A stretch of DNA of 64,000 nt from assembly GCA_905221605.1 (NCBI GenBank), contig CAJNDS010000083.1:27501-91500 (forward strand). Direction: 5' to 3'. Origin of the DNA: Symbiodinium natans (taxonomy: Eukaryota; Sar; Dinophyceae; Suessiales; Symbiodiniaceae). Below the pieces are notes generated by a model. It worked only from the letters and a program-made list of their open reading frames with translations, ran no database searches and was not told where the DNA came from. The position numbers were made by a program, and so were the translations under genes. Each line of letters opens with the position of its first letter. The stretch's first letter is position 1. Below are positions 39,827-49,019 of this stretch, piece by piece.

Positions 39827-41312
39827 ATGTTTCCGTGGCCCTTCTTTCCGGGCGGTGAGTCACAAGGCTCTGCCTCCAGGGGCCGCAGGAGGAACAGAAG
39901 CAGCAGCGACAGCCGTCGCTCAAGACGCAGAGACAGGCGCCGAAGGGCGTCTAGGTCGCGCAGCCCAAGGGGGCGTCGAGAAAGGTCTCCAGAGACCCAG
40001 CCGAGGACCCCAATTGTTGGGAGCCCTAGCATGCCAGCTCCGCAGCCAGGATTTCACTGGTGCCAGGTGCCGACTGCGGTCTTCGGCATGGCGTCTGGCC
40101 CACAGACCCAGGCATCCCTTCCTGCTCAGAAGGGAGCTGAGGCAGCTTCTTCTTGGAAGGACTCCTCCCGGTGGCAAGAACAGTCCACCCCATGGAAGAG
40201 CCAGCAGTCTTCATGGGGCAAAGGTTGGGGGCATTCCAAGAACTACGGCTCCAGCAGCTCGTGGCAGGGCTCTGGAGGGAATCGGCGTGAGAAGTGGGAC
40301 AAGCCCAAAGGCTGGAACAAGTGGCCCAAGCCTGAGCAAAAGCCGGCTAAGGAGCAGTATGGGCGAGGGGCTGCCCCCAAGGAGGAGGAGCCGGAGACTC
40401 TCCTCGACCCAGTTATGGCTGGGATTTTTGGCGCCCGGCAGCAGGGGCCGCCTGAGAGGCCCGACTCTGCATTCAACGTTGCGGAGGCGACGGAGGAGGA
40501 AGTTCAAGCGGCGGCCAATCGCAAGGCTGAGCGCGAAGAAGAAGGGTTCCACAGTCAGCTCTGGCAAGGGGCGATCGCTAAGGCCCTCGCAGACCCCTCG
40601 CGACCCAAGTGCGCCCGAGAACTGATGCGTGAGGGCATCTTGCGCAGCTGGTGGAACATGTCCTGGAAGGACGCCCGAGGCCTGATTGACGGGACCTTGG
40701 TGGACGAGTATCGCGATCGGTTGATGCTGTACATGGCAAAGCAAGAATCCCACCGAGGTGCCGCAGCCGATTGTCGAGCGCTGTGCATGCTTGTTCGCGT
40801 GGTTCAAGCAGAACTCCAGGCCGCTGGACATTGAAGGGGACTTCGATGCGATCATGTTCGCAGTGCCAGGGCAGAAAGTGCTGTGCTTTCGCACAAAGCT
40901 GACAGGGCCATCCTTCCTGGAGCCCGCAAACCACCGCTACACGATGACAATGTCCCACGGCTTGCCGTGGACAGCGGCCATGGGTGTGGGCGAGTATGGG
41001 GAGATAACCCCGGGAGACTTCACGGACGGCGACTTCCCGTCGTACGGATTCAGCGGCCGAGGGGTCTGCAATGACTCCGGCTTTGAAGGCATCAAAGCCT
41101 CAATCTCCAAGGTGGCTGCAAGAGCCAAAGGAAGGGACGTCATCTTCTCGATGGAAGGGCTCCTGCAGGAGAATACGCCCCAGGTGGAGGGGGGCATGCC
41201 GGCACTGAATGCTGCTTGCCGAGATGCAGGCAGCGCGCGGTCAGGGGACCACCTGCTTTTGAGTCCCACCTGTGCAGTTTTGAGGGCCGTATCCGTAGCC
41301 TGGCCAATCTGA
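39827..41312 (+). CDS. Element 2 ORF1: SR-rich protein, frameshifted
   Basis: ATG at 39827. The N-terminus is strongly Arg/Ser-rich (SSSDSRRSRRRDRRRRASRS), like SR-type RNA-binding proteins. A Trp/Gly/Ser/Lys-rich linker and an acidic-helical region follow. The first frame ends at 40834, but near 40755 protein-like sequence moves to the +1 frame (VPQPIVERCACLFAWFKQNS), which runs to 41312. A one-base change in GAATCCCACC would join them. The likely role is RNA binding or packaging; the family is not recognised. It is the first ORF after the structured leader. Confidence 0.55.
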
Positions 41313-41452
41313 GCCAAGAGCCGAAACACTGAGCCTCGATATAAGCTCGTCGGGAGCCATAAAAGAGTGTCCCGTTCTGACAGGGCGAGTGAACTTTCGC
41401 TTTGTCATCATGTTTGCAACAGGAATTTTGTCTCCCTCACGTGTTTCTTTTC

Positions 41453-43633
41453 ATGCGGGTACCGAGAGTTTTGGGTCAGTTTTGGTTCAAGCCCCAGATG
41501 GCTGGTCACCTAAGAGCATCGGAGGTGCCTTCTGACAGCGAGTCGGAAGGCCAAGAAGTTAACCAGCATCGTGTTGCTCAGGTCCTGATTTCCGCAGGAC
41601 CACCGAATGTGCAACTCCCCTGGGAACAAGGAATTTTCAGGGACATCTTCGCACCTAGACCAGTGGTGTCACTGGACTGGCCAGAGCCCAAGGTTCTTGT
41701 CAATGTGGATGAAGCCGAACTATCGTCTACACCAGGTCCCAGCGTTTTGCAAGACAAAGACAAGACGCCAATTGCAGGTGTCTTCAGCTCCTCACCGGGA
41801 GCCAATGTTTTCAGCAAAGTGATCAAGTGCAAAAAGAAAGATGAGCCTTTTGAGGAGGCTGTTGCAGGCATGTGGTTGAAGAACATGCAGATGTGGAAAC
41901 AGCTGTTCGAGGCCTCCCCGTCCACCACTTTTGCCAAAACATTACAGGAATTGGACGAAGAGGAGAAGATGTTGTCCCTTCGTGACATGTTTGGATCGAA
42001 ATCACCACACACAATCCAGAAGCGTGCATGAACCTTGTTGAGATTGTTTCGTTGGCTTCAAAAACAGGCCGATGTGCAAGGGACCTCTGTGGAGGAACCC
42101 CTTCTCCCATCAGAGCAAGCGGTGTACAAGTTCTGCAGAGAGATATCCCACAGGAAGAAGGGCAAGCTGGCACCTCAGAGCGTGGTACAAGCGTTGAAGT
42201 TTGTGAAATTTGTGCTTTCCATTCCAGATGTGGAGAATTCCATCTCCCCCAGGGTCCAAGGCTTGGCCGACCGAGTGGCAGGCGAGCACGAGCCCACACA
42301 TCAAGCCCGGGACCTAACAGTGCTTGAAGTTAGGTTTCTGGAAGAGTGTGTTTGGAACGCTGAGCTCCACATTGTCGATCGATTTGCAGCAGGAGTATTC
42401 CTGTTTCAGATCTTCAGCAGGAACCGGTGGTCGGACATCAGGCACGTGCGATCCTTGGAGTTCGATTTTCTGGAGATTGGCCCCGAAATTTGTGGTTTTC
42501 TGGAAGGCAGGGCCAGAGAGGTGAAACAGTCCAACAAGAAGAAGAAACTCTCGTTGTTCATGCCCCTTGTGGCTCCAGTTCGGGGGGTCCACCCAACGGT
42601 GGTTTGGGCCAAAGAATGGCAGAAAGTGGCTGCCGAAGCAGGGATCGTGCTCTCGAAGACCCCTGTCGGCCCTTTACTACCGGCTACCGCCCCAGACGGT
42701 GCCTGGCTGCAGAGGTCCATCGACTCCGCCGAGGCCTCCAACTGGCTGACGGGACTGCTAAGGAACCGCGACCCCTCAACAGCGAGGGTTACCACACATT
42801 CCTTGAAACACACTGCTCTGGGCTGGTTGAGCAAATACGGCATTGTGGGAGAAACACAGACACTCTTGGCACATCACTCTACTGGAGCTTTGAGTGCATT
42901 AGCTTACTCAAGAGACGCCCTCAGTGGCCCCCTCCGGCAGCTGGAGGAAATGATAAAGCAGGTACGGGAGGGCTCGTTTTGCCCGGACGCTACTCGAAGT
43001 GGATACTTTGCCCGTGCCCAAGGATCAGAGGCAGGTGCGTCTGTTGACCTCGGGTCCTGGTTGCCGATTAGCAAGGCAGGCAGCTTAGATGGGATGCCCG
43101 CGAACTCCGAAAGCACGCATGAGCCTTTGCCAGCCACAGTGGAAGGCTTTGAGGACGATTTCCTGGGGGTTGGACCGCTTTGCTCCTCGCAAGGGAAGGT
43201 TTTTGAATCACCAAGTGCCATGCCTGTCTTGGAAGCATCTGCTCCGTCGGTAGCGGAAGGAGACGAATCCCCCTCGAAAGAAAGTGAGGAATTAGACAGG
43301 CTGGCTACCGTGACTTCCGGGCTTTGCGAGGCGTTGTTCGATAAGGACGACACACAAGGTGCAGATGATAACGAGGAGGCAGAGATCTCAGCAGACGGGT
43401 CCTCCGAGGAAACCTCTGATGGAGCCTCGTCGGAAGAAAAGGAGGAACCAGCTTCGACCCTGAGCCTACCGGAGGGTTGGAGTGCGATCCAGAACAAGAA
43501 GTCTACCATGTTACATCTGTACAAAGTAGGTCAGACGACGCTGAAATGTGGAAAGTGGATAAGCGTCAATTTTGTAGAAATGGAGAAGCCCTCAGCGAAG
43601 TGGCTACAGTGCAGCCGTTGTTTTCAGGAGTAA
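41453..43633 (+). CDS. Element 2 tyrosine recombinase with in-frame UGA
   Basis: The ATG at 41453 (MRVPRVLGQFWFKPQ) is in frame with a coding region ending TAA at 43633. It is interrupted only by a TGA at 42029-42031 within a helical linker (IQKRA-stop-TLLRLFRWLQ). Catalytic residues: Arg in NRWSDIRHV (about 42425-42445), THSLKHT (42790-42810, H-x-x-K), AHHSTG (His pair 42872-42877) and Tyr in AYSRD (42905-42907). The C-terminal ~200 residues are acidic and Ser-rich, ending with a Trp/Cys segment. TGA is one C-to-T change from CGA in CpG context, so decay is likelier than recoding. Confidence 0.85.
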
Positions 43634-43740
43634 AGAGAGGGGTGACACTGTTGTTGGCCGGTTTGTGGGCTTGTGCAACACCATCCCTTTGTACCAGCTC
43701 TCTCTCTTGCAAGTTGCAGTTTTGGCCCCACGCCCTAAAC

Positions 43741-45087
43741 ATGGCAAACGCAGCGGATAGTCAGCCTTTCTTCGAGCAACATGCTCGCAAGATCGGAATG
43801 GAGCAGCCACTCTTGGACAAATTCATAGCTGGAGGGGTCAAGACGGTGTCCATGGCAGCCTATGCCGCCACTCAACCGGGTCAACCTCTCACAGATAGGG
43901 AGGTCTCCACTCTATGTACGAGTCTGGGGCAGAACAACCCCACTCTTGCACAGATGACGGTTGTCAAGAGGCTCCTGTTCGAGTGCCAGACCATGAGCTT
44001 GGCAAACTTGAAGGCAACCGTGGAACAGCAGCCGGACTCAGTCCTACGTAAGCTGCCAGGAGCTGAGAGAGCCCAGCGCCTGGAATTGCAGGCTCAAAGG
44101 CTGGGCGGACTCTCGATTGAGCATGACTTGGAGCCCGCCTTTTCAGTATATGATGCCGTGTCGACACAGGTAGAGCAAGGGTCGCTGAAATACCTGCACC
44201 CGAGCAAGATCCCCACGCGTCGCCAGGAATTGGCGCAAGGCAAGCCAACCAAGGAACTTGTGCTGGATGCTTCGGGGGATGGCCTCTCGGTTCAAGACAA
44301 ATCCTCTAAGGTAGAGGCCCAGTTGGGGTCAGACATGGCGACTTACAGGGCGTTGCAGAGACGGGGTCTGGCCTACGACCTCGTTGGCATTTTGAGTTTC
44401 AAGGTGCACGAGAAATGGCTTCAGAAGGCCTTTGCTACCTTGCAGACCCCACCGCCCCCAGGCTTCAACCGTCCGACGTTGCAGCAGGTCCTGCGAGCAG
44501 ATCGGGCCTTGTGGATGGAGCTTGGCAGCAAACAGCCTACCCTGACAAGGGCAGCGGCGAACGCGCCGCTCGCGGACGCCCGGTGCTTAGATCAAGTCTT
44601 TCTGGAAGCCACCAACACGGTTGCAGTCAATTTTCACTTCATGCCGACACCTCGTGCGGAAGGGTTCCCAGATAGAGGAGGCAAAGGCGCTGGCAAGGGC
44701 CCCAAGCGCTGGGGCGACGGAAAAGGGTATGGACAATGGAAATATCAGAGGACCGACAAAGGAGACAAGGGCCAGGGAGGCAAATCAGGCTTCAAGGGGG
44801 CCCGCCTCCCCACAAAGGGCAAATTCGACAGCGGCAAGGGAGGCTTTCCGAACAAGTCCCTTGTTTTGCAAGGAGGCAAGGGGGAGACCCCCATGCCGGC
44901 CGCCTTGCGAGGCGGAGTGCCGAACGACGAGCAAGGAGAGCCTCTTTGTTTTGGCTTCAACCTAGGACAGTGCAAGGACGCCCCATTGGGGGGCAGATGT
45001 GCACGTGGCAGACATGTGTGTTGTCACCCAGGTTGCTTCCGGAAGCATCCCTTCTCTGAGCACAAGCATTCAGGCCAGGCAGCCTGA
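43741..45087 (+). CDS. Element 2 Gag-like protein with C-terminal CCCH-type finger
   Basis: ATG at 43741 (MANAADSQPFFEQHARKIG), 107 bp after the recombinase stop; the frame is open further upstream but overlaps the recombinase. About 448 residues: a helical N-terminal domain, a Gly/Lys-rich basic stretch (RGGKGAGKGPKRWGDGKG), then CFGFNLGQCKDAPLGGRCARGRH, a C-x7-C-x8-C-x4-H finger, and further Cys/His residues. It corresponds in position and design to the Element 1 Gag-like ORF. The frame continues for about 150 codons after the TGA at 45085-45087, overlapping the pol frame. Confidence 0.65.
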   Translation: MANAADSQPFFEQHARKIGMEQPLLDKFIAGGVKTVSMAAYAATQPGQPLTDREVSTLCTSLGQNNPTLAQMTVVKRLLFECQTMSLANLKATVEQQPDSVLRKLPGAERAQRLELQAQRLGGLSIEHDLEPAFSVYDAVSTQVEQGSLKYLHPSKIPTRRQELAQGKPTKELVLDASGDGLSVQDKSSKVEAQLGSDMATYRALQRRGLAYDLVGILSFKVHEKWLQKAFATLQTPPPPGFNRPTLQQVLRADRALWMELGSKQPTLTRAAANAPLADARCLDQVFLEATNTVAVNFHFMPTPRAEGFPDRGGKGAGKGPKRWGDGKGYGQWKYQRTDKGDKGQGGKSGFKGARLPTKGKFDSGKGGFPNKSLVLQGGKGETPMPAALRGGVPNDEQGEPLCFGFNLGQCKDAPLGGRCARGRHVCCHPGCFRKHPFSEHKHSGQAA

Positions 45088-45119
45088 AAGAACGCCCCGC
45101 TGCAAGGGACGTTGAATGA

Positions 45120-48100
45120 CAGCGCTTCTGCGCTGGACCGGGCGTCCCGAGCTGCTCTGACCGCGCGTCGCGCACAAGCGTGCGCGGGAAGAGCAGAAAC
45201 AGCCATGGGGGAGGGTGGAGACAGTTCGGCCCAATTTGTGAACAGAACAATTTTCCCGCTTCTGAGGCGGACAGGCCCGAAGAGAGCTGCAAGGACTCGT
45301 ACCCTGCTGCTATTGCGAAAGGGCAAGAGAAGCAGCCCCCGCTCAAGCGGGTGGCTAAGCCAACCCCACAATTTTCCAAGCCTCCAGCTGAGGCTTCTGC
45401 ATTTTCACCTCAGGCGAGTCACCACGGCGCGCAGAGGTCTGGACAAGCGCAATGTACTGCGCCCCAGACCATACAGGAGTGTTGGGTTTTGGAAATTTTC
45501 GCGGGGTCGGCCGGGATTACCTCGGCAGCTGCTTCAGCCGGCCTCAAGCGGTCAGTCGGAGTAGACAATGTCCGCATGCCGAGGCGCAAGGGCAAGATCA
45601 TACAGCTGGACTTGCTCCTGCTGTCGCACCAAGGTCTGCTGTGGAAATGGCTGGGTTCCCCAGGACTGGTCGCCGTATGGCTGGCGCCGCCCTGCGGCAC
45701 ATCCAGCAGGGCCAAGGAACTCCCGCTTCCGGGGGAGGACGAGCCGCGCCCTTTGCGGTCAGTGGAGTGCCCGGAAGGGCTCCCAGGCCTTGGCCCAAGT
45801 GATTCAGAAAGGGTGGCAAAGGCTAACGAGCTTTACCGGCTCACGGCCCGAATCTGGGACTTCTGCTGCGAAAATGACATTGTGGTAATCATAGAGAACC
45901 CCTATCGCAGCTTCTTCTGGCATTGCAGCGCCATTGAACACATCCTCAGGAGTGAACAGGCGATCGTGGTCCAGTGCGACTTTTGCATGATGGGAGGTTC
46001 GAGATTGAAGCGGACGGCCCTGCTGTGCAACAGCGACCTCATCACAGGCCTGGCTGTCACGTGTGATGGATCCCACGAGCACCTGCCCTGGAAAGTGCAA
46101 GAGGGAGTTCTCGCAACGAAGCTTGAGACTGCGTATCCACACCAGTTTTGTAAGCACTTTGTCTCCCTGCTGCTGCAGCATCTGACACAGAAGGGTTGTC
46201 GGGATGGTCTGAATCTCTTGGAGGCAGATCCCGCAAACTCCTCAGGAGCCAGGGTGGTAACGACACAGGCGAAGACAAAAAGGGCTGCATCGTTTCAGGT
46301 TATCCCCGAATTTCGCAGACGAATCAGATGGACAGTGCCCGGCCAACTCCGTAGTACTCTCCAGACTACACAGTGGTTGGCACCGGACAGGATCCCGGGC
46401 TTCAAGGCGCCAGGAGCCCCGGCGCTGAGAGTGACGCCCCTACTGTCTTCTGCGACGGATGTGCTGGTGGAGGTCCCGTGGAACCCACAGGAATTTGTGG
46501 CGAAAGCCCGACTGGCCGGCCACCCCCGACACCTGTGTCTCGGGGTGCCACCCGCCCTGCGGAAGGCGATTTTGGCGTGTTCTAAACAGCCTGCAACCAA
46601 GGTGATTGAGACTCGAGCTGCGCAGTCACGGAGATGGCTCCAGCGAGCCCGGGAGCTGCAGTTAGCTGAAGACGACTTCAAAGCCAAGCTGCCCGAGCAC
46701 ATCCGCAGCAGCCTCCGTAACAAGAGAATACTGCTCTTCAAAGAGATGCTAGAAGCGTCCCACTACGCCGACAAGGCAGTGGCAGACGACCTGGCACAGG
46801 GTTTTGATCTTGTGGGGCATTTGGACCTTCCGGCAGGATGGTCCGCCGACTTTCGTCCAGCATTCCTCTCCCTGAAGGACCTTTCCCAACTAACGCAGGA
46901 GACCAACCACCAGGTCATCAAGGAAGTTGAGGACTCATCTCAGTTCCTGGAAGAACTGTGGCAGAAAAGTCTCGATGAAGTATCAAAAGGCTGGTCGGAA
47001 GGACCTTTTCGAGAGCAGGACTTGCCACAAGGAGCTGTAGTCAGCAAACGTTTTGCAATCCAACAAGGGAACAAGGTCAGGCCGATTGACGACCTGTCCC
47101 AGAGCCACATCAACGAGGCATTCGGGAGCATGGGGAAGATCGAGTTGCATGACATCGAGACAATTGCAGCGTCGGCCATCTTGTTCCTGAGGCACGCAGG
47201 ACAAGGACTGCTTGGTAAAACCATTGACCTGAAATCAGCATATAGGCAACTACCACTGTCCGAAAAGGCACTCAACATGGCCTACGTGGCTGTCAAGGAC
47301 CCCAATTCGGGGGAGGTTCGCTTCTTTAGGCTTCTCTGCCTTCCATTCGGCGCTGTGGCGGCGGTCCATGCATTCATCAGGGTCAGCCTGGCTATTTGTC
47401 ATATAGGAAACACGTTTTGGCACTTGCCTTGGAGCTCTTTTTACGATGACTTCACACTGTTGTCAACACAACAGCTGGCCACTAGCGCAGAGGCCAGTGC
47501 ATGTTTGCTGCTAGACTTGCTCGGCTTTGAGTTTGACAGAGACGGAGACAAGGCCCAGCCGTTCCAGGAGGTCTTCAGATCTTTGGGGGTCGAGTTTGAC
47601 CTTACAGACAGCAGCAAGCAGATATTTAGGATCCAGAATACAGCAGAGCGGACCAAAAGTCTCATCGAAGACCTGGCAGCCTTTCAGGAGCAAGGAGCCT
47701 CAAACCCTAAGACCTGGAACCGACTGAGGGGAAGGCTGCACTTCGTGGCGGGCCAACTCTCTGGGCGCTTGCCGAAGGGATTCATGAGAAGAATCTCTGA
47801 CATCATCAATGCCCCCGCATATGTCAGGAGACAAAACCAAGCCTCCCTTTGCGCAGCACTGCAGGGGCTACGACACTACATAGCCGAGGCGTCGCCGAGG
47901 ATAGTGCGAGCCCAGACCTCAGAGACGGTGTACGCCTTTACGGACGCCTCGCAAGAAGGACTCCAAGGCCTCGAAATGGGCCTGGGAGCAGTCCTGTTCA
48001 ATCAGGAGGGGCACATCCTGTGTTGGTTTGGCATTGTGTTGCCGCATGACCTCGCTGAGAAACTTCTGCAAGGAAAGTCTAAAGTCATCAACGAGCTCGA

Positions 48101-48437
48101 GAGCATAGCCGTTCTCCTGCTATTCATTCTAGCCCGAGAGTTTCTGCGGGGGAAACATGTGATGTGCTACTTAGACAATGAGGCGGCGCGCATAACGCTC
48201 CTCAAGCTGACCAGCGACTCAGAGGCTTTGACCCTCTTGAGCAATGCTTGCGCATTGTTGGAACAGGAGCTTGAGATGATTCCGTTCTACGCTCGGGTAC
48301 CGAGCAAATCCAACGTGGCGGACGCTCCGTCTCGCCTTGACTTTACAGGGCTGCCACGCAATTGCAGGTTCCAAGACCAGGTGCTTCTTGCGGAAATGGC
48401 CAAGCTGGTGAACTCGCTCGTCGGGCGCGGGGCCTGA
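45120..48437 (+). CDS. Element 2 Pol: methyltransferase-like domain - RT - RNase H
   Basis: The open frame from 45120 to TGA at 48437 has no ATG before the first domain, so expression by frameshift, readthrough from the Gag-like ORF or non-AUG initiation is needed, or a base is wrong. Residues ~125-330: class I methyltransferase-like, with LEIFAGSAGITSA, VAVWLAPPCGTSSRA (PCQ-like loop near 45690) and IIENPYRSFFW (ENV-like). RT: GKTIDLKSAYRQL, CLPFGAVAAVH, FYDDFTLLS (YDD 47442-47450). RNase H: AFTDASQEG, NELESIAVL, YLDNEAARI, SNVADAPSRLDF. Order MTase-RT-RNase H matches Element 1 minus its oxygenase domain. Confidence 0.9.
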   Translation, partial: QRFCAGPGVPSCSDRASRTSVRGKSRNSHGGGWRQFGPICEQNNFPASEADRPEESCKDSYPAAIAKGQEKQPPLKRVAKPTPQFSKPPAEASAFSPQASHHGAQRSGQAQCTAPQTIQECWVLEIFAGSAGITSAAASAGLKRSVGVDNVRMPRRKGKIIQLDLLLLSHQGLLWKWLGSPGLVAVWLAPPCGTSSRAKELPLPGEDEPRPLRSVECPEGLPGLGPSDSERVAKANELYRLTARIWDFCCENDIVVIIENPYRSFFWHCSAIEHILRSEQAIVVQCDFCMMGGSRLKRTALLCNSDLITGLAVTCDGSHEHLPWKVQEGVLATKLETAYPHQFCKHFVSLLLQHLTQKGCRDGLNLLEADPANSSGARVVTTQAKTKRAASFQVIPEFRRRIRWTVPGQLRSTLQTTQWLAPDRIPGFKAPGAPALRVTPLLSSATDVLVEVPWNPQEFVAKARLAGHPRHLCLGVPPALRKAILACSKQPATKVIETRAAQSRRWLQRARELQLAEDDFKAKLPEHIRSSLRNKRILLFKEMLEASHYADKAVADDLAQGFDLVGHLDLPAGWSADFRPAFLSLKDLSQLTQETNHQVIKEVEDSSQFLEELWQKSLDEVSKGWSEGPFREQDLPQGAVVSKRFAIQQGNKVRPIDDLSQSHINEAFGSMGKIELHDIETIAASAILFLRHAGQGLLGKTIDLKSAYRQLPLSEKALNMAYVAVKDPNSGEVRFFRLLCLPFGAVAAVHAFIRVSLAICHIGNTFWHLPWSSFYDDFTLLSTQQLATSAEASACLLLDLLGFEFDRDGDKAQPFQEVFRSLGVEFDLTDSSKQIFRIQNTAERTKSLIEDLAAFQEQGASNPKTWNRLRGRLHFVAGQLSGRLPKGFMRRISDIINAPAYVRRQNQASLCAALQGLRHYIAEASPRIVRAQTSETVYAFTDASQEGLQGLEMGLGAVLFNQEGHILCWFGIVLPHDLAEKLLQGKSKVINELESIAVLLLFILAREFLRGKHVMCYLDNEAARITLLKLTSDSEALTLLSNACALLEQELEMIPFYARVPSKSNVADAPSRLDFTGLPRNCRFQDQVLLAEMAKLVNSLVGRGA

Positions 48438-48609
48438 AACCCCATGACCAAGGAAGGGACTTGCATTCTCCCCGACCAAGAGAGGGAGCTTTCGTTTCTC
48501 ACACACCTGCAGAGGACAGATCTCGGATGGAAGCAGACATAGCAAATCCCCTTCCTTGGAAAAGATGCCAGTGCAGAAGCTTCAGTCGTGTTAGCGTGAG
48601 GGTGCATGT
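48438..48609 (+). other. Element 2 3' untranslated segment
   Basis: Between the Pol stop and repeat B1. No ORF or obvious structure. Confidence 0.4.
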
Positions 48610-48742
48610 CATTGCAGTCGGTGCATGTGAATAGCATTGCCGTGCATGGAACACCAGTGGATGAGCATAACATCGACGGATCGCGTACTTTCAGCCAGGC
48701 GATGTTTTCATACATGTGAAACATTTTTGTTTGGAAAATAAG
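48610..48742 (+). repeat. Element 2 split repeat B1 (133 bp)
   Basis: Direct repeat of 48895-49019, with an extra 8 bp (AACATCGA) and otherwise closely matching. It abuts A2. Confidence 0.93.
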
Positions 48743-48890
48743 GTAATCGTGCTGTAAGTACAAACCTTTATTTTCCGGAGAAAAATTTTCGAATTCTACG
48801 AATGAGAAAGTTTTTCGGCTCAGACGAAGAGAGGCCACAGCCCTCTCAGCCACAACCCTCGTGGAGAGGGTCCGGGAAAATTTTTCTGCC
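48743..48890 (+). repeat. Element 2 split repeat A2 (148 bp)
   Basis: Matches A1 without the SL and tandem unit. It includes the outron-like part, the acceptor AG near 48806, the hairpin-forming unit and the terminal CTGCC. Confidence 0.93.
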
Positions 48891-48894
48891 CACC

Positions 48895-49019
48895 CATTGC
48901 AGTCGGTGCATGTGAATAGCATTGCCGTGCATGGAACACCAGTGGATGAGCATCGGATCGCGTACTTTCAGCCAGGCGATGTTTTCATACATGTGAAACA
49001 TTTTTGTTTGGAAAATAAG
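48895..49019 (+). repeat. Element 2 split repeat B2 (125 bp), outer end
   Basis: Partner of B1. The last base G at 49019 is followed by LINE ORF1 sequence. A G also precedes the element at 38343. Confidence 0.93.

Larger units (their letters stand above)
38344..49019 (+). mobile_element. Element 2: tyrosine-recombinase retrotransposon nested in the LINE
   Basis: This 10,676-bp plus-strand element has the order A1 (38344-38591), long structured leader, SR-rich ORF1, YR, CCCH Gag-like ORF, MTase-RT-RNase H, B1 (48610-48742), A2 (48743-48890), B2 (48895-49019). B1 and A2 abut exactly, as in Element 1. The outer ends are A1 at GTAATCG and B2 at ...AAAATAAG. Removing 38344-49019 restores an uninterrupted in-phase LINE ORF1, an independent proof of the boundaries. 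There is no target-site duplication. A1 differs from A2 by an insertion of a spliced leader plus a second copy of the following ~78-bp segment. Confidence 0.92.

Noticed and set aside
48610-49019. LTR-like repeats flanking Element 2
   Set aside because: The repeats are two different sequences in the order A...B-A-B, which fits split direct repeats and not LTRs.
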